64,000 nt of DNA from Malus domestica (GCF_042453785.1 NC_091673.1:2239501-2303500), one strand, 5' to 3'. Shown: positions 46,459 through 58,649, numbered from the stretch's first letter. Made by a program: numbers and translations. Notes: generated by a model from the sequence alone, not told the origin.

Positions 46459-49135
46459 TGACATACCCCATCCCGAAGGAGGGCATGCTGGCCGTCACGT
46501 GAGAGTGACGTAACCATTTGCACAGTACGGAAGCTTTAAGATACAATTTAAGTTGATACACCCGAAGGTGAGTCCTAATTTTGTCCAATCTGTCAGAACA
46601 CCGTCGAATTCCTCGTAGTCACCACACCTTTGTGATTCCTGAACCTGGAGGGGCGCAAAACCAAAATTGAGTGGGTCAGTAAAACAATTCTTTTCCAAAT
46701 CCAAACAATTTTCAAAACGTTGTAACCCCTCTCCGTAAAACCTGTATATTTTCCCAGAAATGTAAAATATAAATATACATATATATTCTCAAAACTTCAA
46801 GTCGTTAACTCAACATTTTCATAACAATTATGCCATGCCACATCATCTCAACATTTCTCATATTAATTATGCCATGCCACATCATCTCAACAGTAATAAG
46901 GTATGAATGCATCAACATAATCATATCAGGTGCAAGAAAGTAATCAACCGTAGGCCCTCTAATAGCCCTGTACGGTTGAACCTAGAGCTCAAAATCTATC
47001 ATTATCACTCTACCGGAGTCACCTCTGTGACCCGTCCGGCCTTCTGCACACAAGTTACGCTCTAGTGCTTCTCATAAGTCATCTGTGCACATAATCTAAG
47101 GTCACCCACCAGTCGGAATCTCACTAACACTCTCGCGACTGGTCTGTCGTACCCACTCCGCGTGGACTGTACGACTAGCATCTACTTGGATCCAAGGCGA
47201 GCGTGCGATGCGGTGAATACTATAAGCACTAAACCATGGTGCAGGATTTGAGCTCAATATATATCATCATCATAATAACAGTAATTAAATTCTTACCTGT
47301 GCGTCCACCGCACCAATTCATACATATGCATCATAAATCAATTCTTACCTGTGCGTCCACCGCACCAATTCATACATATGCATCATATATTAATTCATGC
47401 ATGGCATTTCAACTCACATTTCTATATACTTTTCATATCAATTCTATGCATGGTATTTCACTTCCCGTTTTTCCACATAACTCATATGCATTTCATTTTA
47501 AACATATTTTCATTTCAATTCAATTTCTGGGAAACGTCAAGTATATATATATACGGAAAACAAAACTGCCCACTCACCTGGAGTTCGCCCTACAACTCCC
47601 TAGCACAATACGCCAAGGCGTCATGACGATCGCCGCCTAGAATAGTAATCAAATCCAGGCTCAGAATTCATATCGATAAAATATAACTTATATAAAATAC
47701 GTCACTACGTAGTTCGATCCGGAAGATCTGCCACTCAGATTTTAAATCCATAACTTCCAGAGGTCCACAATATATCTCTAGGATAACATCCTAAAATTTC
47801 ATTACCATCCAACGGTTGGATCTCCGTCAATTTCCAAAACTAAGTGACGGTTAACATTTTATATTATGGACTTACAATTCCAATTCCGGAAGATCCGTAA
47901 CTCGGATTCCCAATCCGTAAGTTCCAATAATCCTCAAATATTACGTATTACAACGTATCAAAGTTTGGTGACAATCCAACGGTCGGATCATCAATTCACA
48001 TTTTCACCAAAACTATAAAACGTTATTCGAACACCTAACCAACAATCCTTAATAACTTTCTCATACGGTGTTCAATTTAGGTATATGAATATACCACAGT
48101 GATCTACTCGACGTCACGGACGTCGACATATTTTTAAAATATTTTTATTTTTATTTTTTTATTTTACTGTAGCACCATCTTCTTCCTTGGGTCGCCGGAC
48201 TGGTTTTTCCGGCGGCCGTTTTCCGGGCAGTTTTTCAAATTGCCATAACTTTGTCATTTCTCAACGAAATCAAGTGATTCAAAAACGAAAGTTGTAGCCC
48301 TTGAAGAGACAAAGAGAATGGTACCTTGCACAACACCTAGTTCGCCGTGGTTTGGCCGGAAACTGCCTCGAAAGCCTCGGAGGTCGCCGGAAACTGGGTA
48401 TTTTTCAAATGAGTATAACTTCTTCAATACTCAACGAAATTGAGTGAAACAAAAAGGAAAGTTGTAGTACTTGACGAGACGAAGAGATTGATACCTACCT
48501 CGACTCTTAACTCGCCGGGGATTCGCCGGAAAAAGCCTCGAAAGCTCCGGCCAAACTTTGAACTTGTCGATCTCAGTGTTCTTACGTCCAAAAACTTCCC
48601 ACGAAGCACTCCGAGCTTCCTTGGGACCTCACTAAGCTCACTATAAGCTTAGAATTCCCTGAAACACAACATTTTACGTTCACATGAACAGTGACCAAAA
48701 ATGGAGGTTCGGGTTTCACATGATTCCGAAGGTTTCACTTCCTAAAACTAGTACCAATGAACTCAGAATGACGAAAGGATGAAGATGCATACCTTAGTTG
48801 CCTCGATCCGTCGAGTTTTGGAGGATTTGGGTGTATGCCGTACGTTTTGGGTGAGAGAGAGTGAGAGAGAAAGAGGAAGTCGTGAGGGAGGAGAGAGAAT
48901 GAACTGAGAGAGAGACAAGGTACGGGAAAGAGGGAGAAAATTGAGGGGTGTGGGATCCTACCCAATCCCCAACTACAAAATTCTAACATAAATTTAAATC
49001 TAAGTCTCCACTCTACTTACCAAATTTTAGGAGCTTAGATATAACGAACATAAAAATTATACCTTAGCCACGTATTAGGGGCATTTTCGTAATTTCACAT
49101 CCTCGGAATTAAAAATTCCGGGACGGGCTGTGACA
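46459..49135 (-). repeat. 5' LTR of the 9.4-kb gypsy-type element
   Basis: 2677 bp, the same length as its partner, with the same boundaries. The primer-binding site is adjacent on its inner side. Confidence 0.93.
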
Positions 49136-50857
49136 CTTATATATATTACACTAATTTTCACAAGCTTCAAAATTATGGTCTTTTTTATTTCCGTATTTAT
49201 TGAATGTATCTATCTTGCGCATCGGATGACGAAAAATTGCCCGGAGTGACGGTGACAATGATTTTTCAGTCCTCTGAAAACGCATATGTACAAGGTGATG
49301 GTTTACTTTTATGCACGTATGAATAGAAACTTCATGCATCATGTGACTGTTGAATATATGTGAGGTACATATATGACCAAGTCTCTTGCTTTGGTTGCCA
49401 GTGGCTACTTTTCCTGATTGCTGTTAATATGAAGATACTATTTTAGATATGCACTAGGTCTACTATTTTTCTTGATGAAATCTAGAGCGTTCAACCATGA
49501 AAGGAAATAAGAAGATAAAAATAAAAAAGGAGAGATAATCCTTATCCGAGCCTAGTAATCCTTGCCGTAATTTACTGTTTCAAATTGTAATGACTTTTGC
49601 TTTGAAAAACATATGAGGGTAATTATTATTCCCAATTCAAAGTAAAAGCCCTTGACCATGTGGAGAAAGAACTGGGATTTTCGTCGGATCTTAAGGTTGG
49701 TTTAGTATTGTTATGCTTTGAAAAAAAATTATTTTTGCTGTACTGTGAGAATAAGCAGCTGTGAAATAAAGCAGTTTAGTGTTTGGTAAACTTTTTTGTA
49801 AAAGTGCTTTTGAAAAAAAAAAAATATTATAGTATTTGATAAACTTTTATATAAAACAGATGTGAAAAAAAACTAGTTTTTCAAAGCTGGATTTTGCAGC
49901 TTTGTGTTTTTGGCATTTTTTCATCCAAAACTATGAAAAAAAAAACTGAAACTGAATGTTTACCAAACATAAAAAAGCTCCAAGCTTTTTTTTATAGGAA
50001 AACTAATGAAAAAGATTTGAAAACTTTGAGTTTTAATGATGAGGACAAAATAAAGGGTAAAGTGAATAGTACAAGGTTTGACTTTTTAGTATAACAATGT
50101 GGTTTTTCGTTAAAGTGAACAGTACAGTGGGCTTTTCGTTAAAACTCCCTTTTTTTATAGCCATTTTTTTTTCAGAATCACTTCAGTACTCAACCAGGGC
50201 TTAGTGTCTTGGTTTGTATGAGGTGGATCAACGCAATAAGTTGATGGATGGGCGCCCGATTTAATTTGAGTAGCTCGAATTGCATAATCTTTAGGCTCCG
50301 AACAGTGAGATCTAGAGTGGATCTTTATATGTGGAGAAGACATGTGAAGGTAGGTGAAATTTTGACAAGATTGTTTGATTATGGCAGCTCTTATATTAGC
50401 ATAATCAACATGATGTCAGTATCAAATCAAAATATAGAAAATCTCAAACGTTTATCAATAGTGTCATACGATGAATGTCATCTATGTTACATCCGGAAAT
50501 TCTTCGATACCGTTGTTTCCAAGGAGAACCAGTGCAAATTGATGTACTTCTATCCTCAATAATGCCCCACGAATGACGTGATTAAGTTCTCGACAAAAGT
50601 TTTTCCCTGTACAGAGGAGGAGAGGAGTTGAATTATGAGATTGGTCAAATTATGCGACTTTCATAGGCCCAATTAGGCAAAAACTGGCTTGAATTCAAGA
50701 GTCTAATATCTGGGGCAGATTACATGAACATCCTTTCTTTAACTAAAAAACTCTCTTTCAACCGTCATTCGGTACCCAAGGACAATCTTCAAGTCAAACC
50801 TGTCCTCCTCCATAAATAATACAGCTCTCAAAATTACTCTTTTATTATACTAATTAA

Positions 50858-50860
<3 letters not shown>
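49136..50860. other. intergenic, gypsy element to receptor kinase gene
   Basis: AT-rich. Contains a possible further MITE at about 49700-49980 (AGTGTTTGGTAAAC and a loosely inverted partner GTTTACCAAACA) and the reverse copy of repeat family B (49997-50148). No gene was recognised. Confidence 0.5.
49997..50148. mobile_element. short repeat family B, copy 2 (reverse)
   Basis: The reverse complement of the 37767-37920 repeat: GGAAAACTAATGAAAAAG at the left, CTTTTCGTTAAAACTCCC at the right. Confidence 0.6.

Positions 50861-50897
<37 letters not shown>
50861..50897 (+). promoter_or_regulatory. (TC)n tract in the 5' UTR of the first receptor ectodomain exon
   Basis: A pyrimidine-rich dinucleotide run ends 50 bp before the ATG at 50948. 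Such tracts are common around plant transcription starts. A weak TATA-like sequence (TTATTATACTA) lies just upstream at about 50842. Confidence 0.5.
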
Positions 50898-50902
<5 letters not shown>

Positions 50903-50947
50903 CATATTAAATTATCACCTCCACAGTTTCTGCCACAAAAATCCCAA

Positions 50948-51722
50948 ATGAATCAAAACCTCTACCTCTTCATCCTGATCTTCCTTCTCTCAGAAACCCC
51001 AGCATTTGCAGTGGACCTTTACTACCAAAACTGCAGCGTCCCCACAACCTGTGGCCGCCTAAACATCAGCTATCCGTTCTACATCCCAGGCAGGCAACAA
51101 GACTTCTGCGGCTACCCTGGTTTCCAGCTCTCCTGCCACGGCGGCGCAGACGACGACAAAGAAGAAGCCTACCCACTTCTCCAGTTGTCTGGAGACGATT
51201 ACATAATTCACAACATCAGTTACGAAAGACAGACTCTTGTCGTCTCAAATGTTCTACTTTCGCACTACTTGGACAACTCTTCCTGCACTAATCTCTCACT
51301 GATCCATAATTTAACGCTCCCTAATGAACAGTTTGAGCTGGCTCCAAACCAAGATCAGTTCTTTCTGCTCCACAACTGCAGCCCTTCGTTTGTCGATTCT
51401 TTTCCAACGTACAAGATTGGTTGTAGTAACACTTCGGTTCTTGCTCTGCCTCGGCAGATATATCCGAAATTTGAAGGTCTTGGGGAGGTTGAAAAGTGTG
51501 GATCGAGTGAGGTGCCGGTGGCGCAAGGTGGAGGGTATGGGAATGACGAGGCGGCGGGAATGAAGGAAGTGTTGGGAAGAGGGTTTGAGATGAAATGGCT
51601 GGCTGGTGACTGCAGCGAATGCCAGAGGAGTGGAGGGCTATGTGGGTTTAACTACACCACCCACCTTTTTAGGTGCCTCTGCCCCAACAGGTCCTATTCT
51701 GTGTTCTGTAGGGGCGACGAAG
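50948..51722 (+). CDS. alternative first exon: wall-binding ectodomain of LRK10-like kinase
   Basis: About 258 residues: a signal peptide (MNQNLYLFILIFLLSETPAF), then a GUB_WAK_bind galacturonan-binding-like domain (NCSVPTTCGRLNISYPFYIP, FCGYPGFQLSCHGG). Many N-glycosylation sites follow, then a WAK-associated C-terminal Cys motif (WLAGDCSECQRSGGLCGFNY, FRCLCPNRSY). It ends at a GTTAGT donor after the first base of a codon. The downstream exon at 56617 needs exactly this phase, and the second ectodomain exon (55707-56388) ends the same way. This may be an alternative promoter and first exon of the kinase gene, giving a 674-residue receptor. Or it may be a duplicated gene that lost its own kinase part. 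No kinase lies between the two exons. Confidence 0.75.
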
Positions 51723-52186
51723 GTTAGTCTCTCTCTCTCTTCACTCTTTTTTTCTTTCTTTTTTACATGCAATATGAATTGTTAGATAATTACTACGCAG
51801 CATACATGATTCAAGCTAGTTCATTAACACAATATGTCGTTACACTCGAATTCAAATTCACCTTTATAGATTAAAGTAGTTTAGAATATCGTTTAATTTT
51901 GATACGGAGACAATTTCTGGTACGGGATAATTGTCCCACTTGCCCAACTCTCCTGTGCAAAAAGTTGCAAAATCTCATCGAGTCTAACTCCTACCACACA
52001 TTAGATTTCAAAGGAAGAAGGGCGGCTGCTGGCTGGAGGGTTGAATATAGCCACCTCTAATCAAATATTAACGAAGAAGATCGTCTGTGAAGTCGAATCT
52101 GAACCTCTACACCGTCACGATTTAACGTGAAAAATATCCTTCACGATTATTTGTGATAAAAATTATTTGAGATGCAAACAATAGGT

Positions 52187-52284
52187 CGTCGTACCTAGTG
52201 CACAAGGCTCCCGCTTTACGTAGGGTCTGGGAGAAGTGAATGTCGGCTAGCCTTATCCCCATTTATGGAGAGGCTGCTCCCAAG
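52187..52284. mobile_element. truncated SINE-like element with 18-bp duplication
   Basis: The inserted 98 bp (CAAGGCTCCCGCTTTACG, then TAGCCTTATCCCCATTTATG) resemble Au-type plant SINE sequence. They are flanked on both sides by GAGATGCAAACAATAGGT (52169-52186 and 52285-52302), a perfect target-site duplication. Confidence 0.7.
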
Positions 52285-53279
52285 GAGATGCAAACAATAG
52301 GTATGCCCCCAAATTAAAAATGCTTTCTTGATGGGATATTTGTTAGCTCTAAGTAATTCTTTAGTCGCATAATCTTCCAGGATAAGATAATTTATTAGGG
52401 TTTTAGAACCAGGTTGTTGATTACTACTCAGTCTGCAAGTCAACATAAACTTTGATTCATGAACAATGTCTTAATTCACGAACAAGTTAATAAAGACATC
52501 ATTACGTGTAAACAAAAGGGATTAACATAATAAAATGAGAACGCTAAGATGATGGTATTCCGAACCAATAGTACCATATCATGCATAAAACGTAAAATAC
52601 ATAGCGTCATGTTGTTGGTCTAGGATGCTACGGTAAAAGGATGTAAATCCTAACAAGTTTAGACCCTCTAGTTGTAGTCACATTGAATAGCAATCCAATT
52701 AGAAATTTGCTGGTTGTTGGTAATTTCTTTCCTCAACAGCCATTGTTGACTGAAACCTACCACTGTGCCAGTTGTTTGTTGCACTGCCTCTGTCGTTGGA
52801 GATGATCAAAGTTCATCTTAATCCCACCGTCCAGAACATGAAAAATCATATTATCATCATTGTTCTGGAGACAAAATGCACCCAATAAACGCGTGGAAGC
52901 CACATTCAATTTGGCCAACTAGTGTGATTTGTGGTTGCACTTTCATCCCATAATTTTTTGCCACGGAGGTCGCTACAGTCGTAGGGCATTGCGTTTTGTG
53001 AATGCAACACTTGACCCAACGTGCGCACTGTGCATTCTGATGCTGCGCTAGTAGTCCAATACTACTGGATTGTCAAGTCGGACATGACTTGGTGCAGTAA
53101 AATCAACCCAGGCACGCAGGCACTTGTGGTTCACGATTTTGAACTGAAGTCCTCGTTTGGTGTCTAAGATTGAATATGTTAATTACTAGATTCAATTTGT
53201 ATTCAATAAAGGGATGGATGTCAACTTTCAAATTGCGTCCAAGTTGATAGTAGAAGTTGGATTTTTTATTTTATTGAAA

Positions 53280-53486
53280 CGATAGTGAATTTCATTGAAC
53301 AGGTATAGTAGTAAAAGGGCGGCAATAGCTAACTTAATGTGAATTACAATCCTCAAACATTAAATTTAGAATAAAGATCGGAAGAGAGTCCAACCAAGCA
53401 CAAGGGGATTTGACGTGTAACCATAACGAGCAAGGCGATGGGCTACTCCGTTAGCTTGGCGGCAGACTTGGGTACATCTAACATTA
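53280..53486 (-). mobile_element. LINE-type RNase H (RVT_3-like) remnant
   Basis: The minus strand reads CTQVCRQANGVAHRLARYGY, the end of the RNase H-like domain common in plant LINE-derived sequences. Only a short fragment remains, cut by the MITE on its right. Confidence 0.5.
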
Positions 53487-54418
53487 GAGCAACTCCATTG
53501 GTGCTCGAAATGCCCAGGTATGTGGGTTGAATATCCCCCAACCAAAAAAAAAATCATCTTCACTGGTCCAATGTCATTGAGGCAATTGGAGCAAGGGTAG
53601 CAGCTAGTTGGGCTTCCCTGCCAATTCAAGCCCGGGCTGCGTCTACAGGCAGTGGCCTACGTCATAGCTGACGTCAGGCAGTAGACAGAGCGGGTCCACT
53701 CACCGAGCCAAAAGTCTCGCCCTCAGAGCAACTCCAGCCTTGCTGGTTGCTCGGGCGTCAGGCGAGGAGAAAGGGCCCTCGGGCCGGTGGGAGCAAATCC
53801 AACGGGGAAGGGCCTGAGTGAGGGTGGGAGCTCGAGCGAAGGGGGGGTGGGGAGTCGACGGGCCTGTGGCCCGAGGGTTTGCAATTTTTTATTTTTTTTT
53901 GTGTCAGAGAGAGAGAGAGAGAATGAGAGATAGATAGCTTTTGTAATTTTTTATTCTTTAAACAAACAAAAAAAATTATTATTTTTATTGCTTATTGCCA
54001 GGGGGAGGGTTCCAAGGGTGGAGATGTAAATGGCAATTACTGTTCATTAATGGTAATTACTATTCATTTAAGGCAGTTACTGTTCAATAGGGTGGATTGA
54101 ATAGTGGATTGCCAGGGGGAAGGGCTCCATGGGTGGAGTTGCTCTCAGCGGTTGGATTTATATCGGTCTTCTCATCTAGATCGTTGGATTTCCAACTTTA
54201 AAAAAAATGAAAATTATAGGTTGTGCCACATGGCACAATCTGGTACATCTAATTAAAAAAAATTGGAAATCAACAACCATAAATAATCCAGGGGCAAAAA
54301 AAAAAACAACAAAATTCCAAAAGAATTGCAAATCTTTGTATTTAAAATTCAGTCGGAGTTAAATATGGAGTTTCAGTTGAAAATTTACGTTTGTGAATGG
54401 TAAACAGTGGACTTGCTC
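53487..54418. mobile_element. outer MITE, PIF/Harbinger-like, carrying a second MITE
   Basis: The left end is GAGCAACTCCATTGGTGC and the right end, on the other strand, is GAGCAAGTCCACTGTTTA. TTA flanks both sides (53484-53486 and 54419-54421). The 932 bp include the inner MITE at 53726-54144. Confidence 0.6.
53726..54144. mobile_element. inner MITE with GAGCAACTCC termini
   Basis: Starts GAGCAACTCCAGCCTTGC and ends in the inverse of GAGCAACTCCACCCATGG. TCA duplications flank it (53723-53725 and 54145-54147). It contains a GA microsatellite near 53908 and repeated GTTCATTAATGG-type phrases. It is related at its ends to the outer element. Confidence 0.7.
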
Positions 54419-55706
54419 TTAGTGATCAATGGAAGCTACCATTTCATATCCTCAACAAGTTGTCCAATTGGAGAGGAACTGGGCAGAGGAACATTCTGTT
54501 GAAATATCTCACATCGATCGTATCAAAGGCAGAAGAAGAGTTTAAATACTCTAATCCCACTCCAACTAACCGAGGTCTTTTGTGATAAAACCCAACACCT
54601 GACGGATTGTGCAGGTGGTAATTACCAAGTTGGGCACAATATCGATGTTGTTGAAAGTGGGTCATATGGCCCGTCTCTCTGATAATTCTGCACATTCAAA
54701 GCCCCAGTAATCTAAAAATCAGTCTGCTTTAAAGCTAAAATCTTTCCGTTGCTTCCTTTCTAAGTTCCACTAATCCATGTTCGTTCGAAAGCAAGGATAA
54801 AACTTTCGATCAGAATCTCCCTATATCGAAGAACCAACAAAACGCATCACAATCGCAGGAAACCAGAATCTCCCTATATCGAAGAAATCACAGGCAAGAG
54901 ACTAAGACGCATGAAAATTCAACGCGCTTTTCGGATTCAACACTCTTGAAGAATGGATGAAAGACAGAGTAGATAACAAAACCCAGAAAGTCGTGGTTGC
55001 TTCCGTATCCACTGCGCCAACCAGCAAGACTAACTCCACAAGTCTTCGGGAAGGTATTGTGGATACGTTTTTCTCTCTTGTCCCTTCTCCTACTTACATC
55101 AAGACCGCTACAGAAAATGACAGCCACAAACAACCAAATTCGTCATGATGTTTTACTAAATTAAATTCCAAGGAACTAGGATATTCTTTTCAGCTATGGA
55201 TCCGTTCAGCGTTCACACGAATAAGTAGACCCGAAAGCGAGACAGGCCGGACACGAAAGACCAATCATGTTTCACGACGCTACGGGTGAACACTGAACAG
55301 TCGATCCTTTCCGTAATGTGTGTGGTTCAGAGGAGTTTCGAGGATTTTTGAATAGTATCATCGTGACGATAATGGTTGAAGAGTCAAGGGGTCAAAGTCT
55401 TTCTGGTGGTGGTCATTGGGGAAGTTGGGAAGGAAACTCCCTAATAGGCCACGGAAGTCTTTAAGCCAACCAATCAAACAGTGTGTATCAAGCAACTTTT
55501 TACATGGTTAGTTTCGACTAGTCTTCCGTCTCCTAATTTCCAAGTCAACTGGCGTGTTAAACAGCCAATTTTTTTGATATATTGCAAACAAAGAATTCTG
55601 AACCTCTAAACAATTCAACACTCTTGTTCTGAAGAGGAGGAGTAGATTTTCTTATTGTTCTTCCTTTGCGGCGCTTTCTTCTTGTTGATCAGCTGGGAAT
55701 TTTCGG

Positions 55707-58258
55707 ATGGCTCCGGTGGCTTTGTTTATTCTTGCCATTCTTGCTCACCTTGTGGTTCTGCACTCTGCTCATTCAGCAGAGGAACGCGCCAAACATTGTC
55801 CAGTCCACTTCTGCGGCTCAGCAGGCGACATCAGCCTCCCCTTCAAAAGCATGGAAGATCCTCCTGATTGCGGAATGTTCACAGTCAATTGTTCAGACAC
55901 CGAACGGCCAAAAATCCAATTGAAAGAGGGAGGATACTGGCATGAATTCCAAGGCTCTTTATTTTCACCTTCGATTTCTATCAATGACAGAGACCTTGCC
56001 GACCGCTTAGAAAAGGATCGCTGCGATGATGGAGTTTTGGACGACTTGAGTCTTCCTAGCGCTTCTCCAATCCTTGAAGTACCATTATTCACACACAATT
56101 TGACCCTTTTCAAATGCAACACCACCTTAGACAAAAATTCTTACCCACAACTTAATTATGGCTGCGGAAATGATAACCATACTTATTATACCGCTTCATT
56201 TAGCAGTAGTTTACCTAACCCCCAGCTGCTAGGGTGTTCAACCATTCAGGTCCCCATGCGTCCGTTTAAACCCAAGAACTTATCTTCATTGACTGCTGAG
56301 TTTAACCTGGAAACACCAGAATGTTTTCAATGTATTGAAAGCAAAGGTGAATGCCAGGTTGAAGAGGGAGAATTTAAATGCACCAAAGGTATATACATTT
56401 ACATGACCTTTCTTTCTTTCTCTGACGTGCAATAATCCGATTCCTTTCTTCAAAGGATATAACTCTTAGAAACAGGAAACAGTTTATTGAAACACACAAG
56501 TATTAAATGATTGTTATGTATGCATTAGCCTCTTCTTGTTCTTCGAATGGTAACATTATTTATGCCATCTTCTGTGATTTAGCTAACAACAGTTTTTTTT
56601 GCAATTCATGTTGCAGGAGATAAGCAGTTGAACCTGAAGCTAGGACTAGGTAAGATTGATATCTCCGCATTTAAATATCTAATTGATATGGATACTCATC
56701 TAGGACAAGCGACAGAAGGACAGAAATCAATCATTCTCCAATGGCTCTGGATTAATTTTCTAAGAATCATGGGAATGAGCAAGCGTTTAAACATGTTGCC
56801 AAAGTCAATTGATTGCTCTCCGTAACATACCTTCGACCAAATTTAACTCTCCTTTAAGCACCCCCAGTATAAACTCCATTTTAACTGTCTCTCCCACTTG
56901 TATTCTGTAGGAATTGGCCTTGGATTTCCAGCACTTCTTGCTATATGCGTGTGTCTTCTGTTGCTTTACAAGAAAAAACGCTCTTCACTCTTCCTCTCAA
57001 GGAACATTTCTTCTCAGCCATACACAAATTCCGACATAGAAGGGGGCGGTGCCTACTGTGGTATCCCGGTCTTCAGCTACAGTGAACTCGATGAGGCAAC
57101 GAACCACTTTGATAGCGAAAGCGAACTTGGAGATGGAGGTTTCGGAACTGTCTACTATGGTAAGAGCTAATCTTCTATATATGTGTTAATTTCCGAAAAA
57201 ATAAAAGAAATCATTTACATTAGGCAAGTAAAGAGGAAGTTAAGTTGCATAGTATCTGCAGCAGCTTACTCTTTGATCAATCCAATATAGGAAAACTCAA
57301 AGATGGTCGGGAAGTTGCAGTCAAGCGCTTATATGAGCACAATTACAAACGCGTTGAACAGTTCATAAATGAAATTGAAATCCTCACCCGTCTGCGCCAC
57401 AGAAACTTAGTCTCCCTTTATGGCTGCACCTCACGCCGCAGCCGTGAACTCCTCCTTGTTTACGAATACATTTCCAATGGAACCGTTGCTGATCATCTCC
57501 ACGGAGACAGAGCAGATGGCTCACTCACTTGGCCTATACGTATGAGCATCGCCATTGAAACCGCCGACGCATTGTCCTACCTCCATGCTTCTGAAATTGT
57601 ACATCGCGATGTGAAGACTAACAACATTCTGCTCGATGACAATTTCTGCGTTAAAGTTGCAGATTTTGGCCTCTCCCGGCTCTTCCCCATTGATGTCACG
57701 CATGTCTCAACCGCTCCACAAGGGACACCGGGTTACGTTGATCCAGAGTATCACGAGTGTTACCAGCTAACTAGCAAGAGTGACGTTTATAGTTTTGGAG
57801 TTGTTCTCATCGAGCTCATATCATCGCTTCCGGCAGTTGATATAATGAGGCACAGGCACGAAATTAATCTGGCTAACTTAGCCATAAGCAAAATTCAGAA
57901 GGGTTTGTTCAACGAGTTGGTAGATCAACGTCTCGGGTTCGAATCCGATGGTGAAGTTAGAAGGATGATCATTGCAGTTGCAGAGTTGGCTTTTCAATGC
58001 TTGCAGCAGGACAACAATGTGAGGCCTACCATGAACGAGGTTTTGGAGGCTTTGAAAATGATCGAAAGCGGGAGTTATGTCCCTGAGAATTTAAAGCCGG
58101 AACCGGACAGTGAGAGTGTGAAAACGAGTGTACAGCCGCCAGCTTCGCCAGATTCTGATGAGATCGGGCTGTTGAACGTGAGACCTCCGCCTTCGCCGGT
58201 TTCCGTCACGCAAAAATGGCCTAGCACTAGGTCTACTTCACCTAATGCTAGTGCGTGA
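55707..58258 (+). CDS. LRK10L1-like: LRK10-like receptor kinase (LRK10L1/At1g18390 type)
   Basis: Exons 55707-56388, 56617-56649, 56911-57159 and 57291-58258 join in phase to 643 residues. A signal peptide (MAPVALFILAILAHLVVLHS) is followed by a GUB_WAK_bind domain (CPVHFCGSAGDISLPFK, MFTVNCSD, YPQLNYGCGND) and a WAK-associated Cys motif (PECFQCIESKGECQ). After a tiny linker exon comes the transmembrane helix (GFPALLAICVCLLLLY). The kinase shows GDGGFGTVYYG, the lysine in VAVKRL, HRDVKTNN, DFG (ADFGLSRL), GTPGYVDPEY and SKSDVYSFGVVLIEL, so all catalytic residues are present. The tail is Pro/Ser-rich. It is a plasma-membrane Ser/Thr kinase with a probable wall-sensing ectodomain. Arabidopsis LRK10L1 is known for alternative transcripts from different starts and a role in ABA and drought responses. 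Confidence 0.93.
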
Positions 58259-58330
58259 CAGTTTTCTTTTTTTGTGTGTTACTTTTCAGTATAAAGAATA
58301 TATATGAATGCATTTTAGATTTGATTAGGT

Positions 58331-58505
58331 GGGTAAAAGGGCGAACTCAAGCCAATAACGCTTCCCGTTTTGCAAGGGTCAAGAGGGGATAACATCTATC
58401 GTACATAACTTTAACTTTCTCTTGTAAAGATGTTGTTTCTACGACTCGAACTCGTGACATTTCGGTCATAAAAGAACAACATTTCCGTTGTACAAGAGTC
58501 GCCAT
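58331..58505 (-). mobile_element. Au-like SINE, copy in the kinase 3' UTR
   Basis: On the minus strand it starts GGCGACTCTTGTACAACGGA. It holds a pol III box B (GAGTTCGAGTC) and ends near GTTCGCCCTTTTACCC. Length about 175 bp. It lies inside the duplicated unit, so a second copy occurs at 58650-58826. Confidence 0.6.
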
Positions 58506-58649
58506 CATTGAAAAACACATCTAATTAGTACTTCTAGGTAAAAGCTTGAGGGATTTCACCTAGTGCTAGTGCGTGACAGTTTTCTTTTTTGTGTGTTACT
58601 TTTCAGTATAAAGAATATATATATGAATGCATTTCAGATTTGATTAGGT

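Larger units (their letters stand above)
39711..49135 (-). mobile_element. Ty3/gypsy-type LTR retrotransposon, ends whole, interior broken
   Basis: A 9425-bp element on the minus strand. Both LTRs are 2677 bp (39711-42387 and 46459-49135) and start TGTCACAGCCCGTCCCGG in element orientation. No difference was found in the stretches compared. The flanking duplication CTTAT is perfect (39706-39710 and 49136-49140). The primer-binding site for initiator tRNA-Met lies beside the 5' LTR (TGGTATCAGAGC on the minus strand, about 46446-46457). A purine-rich tract AAGGAGGGAAGA lies beside the 3' LTR. The 4071-bp interior holds only decayed remnants of gag, reverse transcriptase/RNase H and the integrase end. 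It is a very young insertion of a defective copy. Confidence 0.92.
51723..55706. other. 4-kb spacer between two ectodomain exons
   Basis: Contains a SINE-like insertion (52187-52284), an RNase H-like LINE remnant (about 53280-53486) and a nested pair of MITEs (53487-54418). No kinase or transmembrane exon was found. The last few hundred bases should hold the promoter for the exon at 55707. Confidence 0.55.

Noticed and set aside
52730-53110. Possible LINE endonuclease remnant (LETKC-like phrase)
   Set aside because: Too short and degraded to support beyond a single motif.
54800-54900. Duplicated phrase AGAATCTCCCTATATCGAAG
   Set aside because: A short direct repeat in non-coding DNA, with no ends, duplication or coding context to define an element.
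57930-57945. Box B-like GGTTCGAATCC, suggesting a tRNA or SINE
   Set aside because: It lies inside the kinase coding exon in frame, with no cloverleaf around it.
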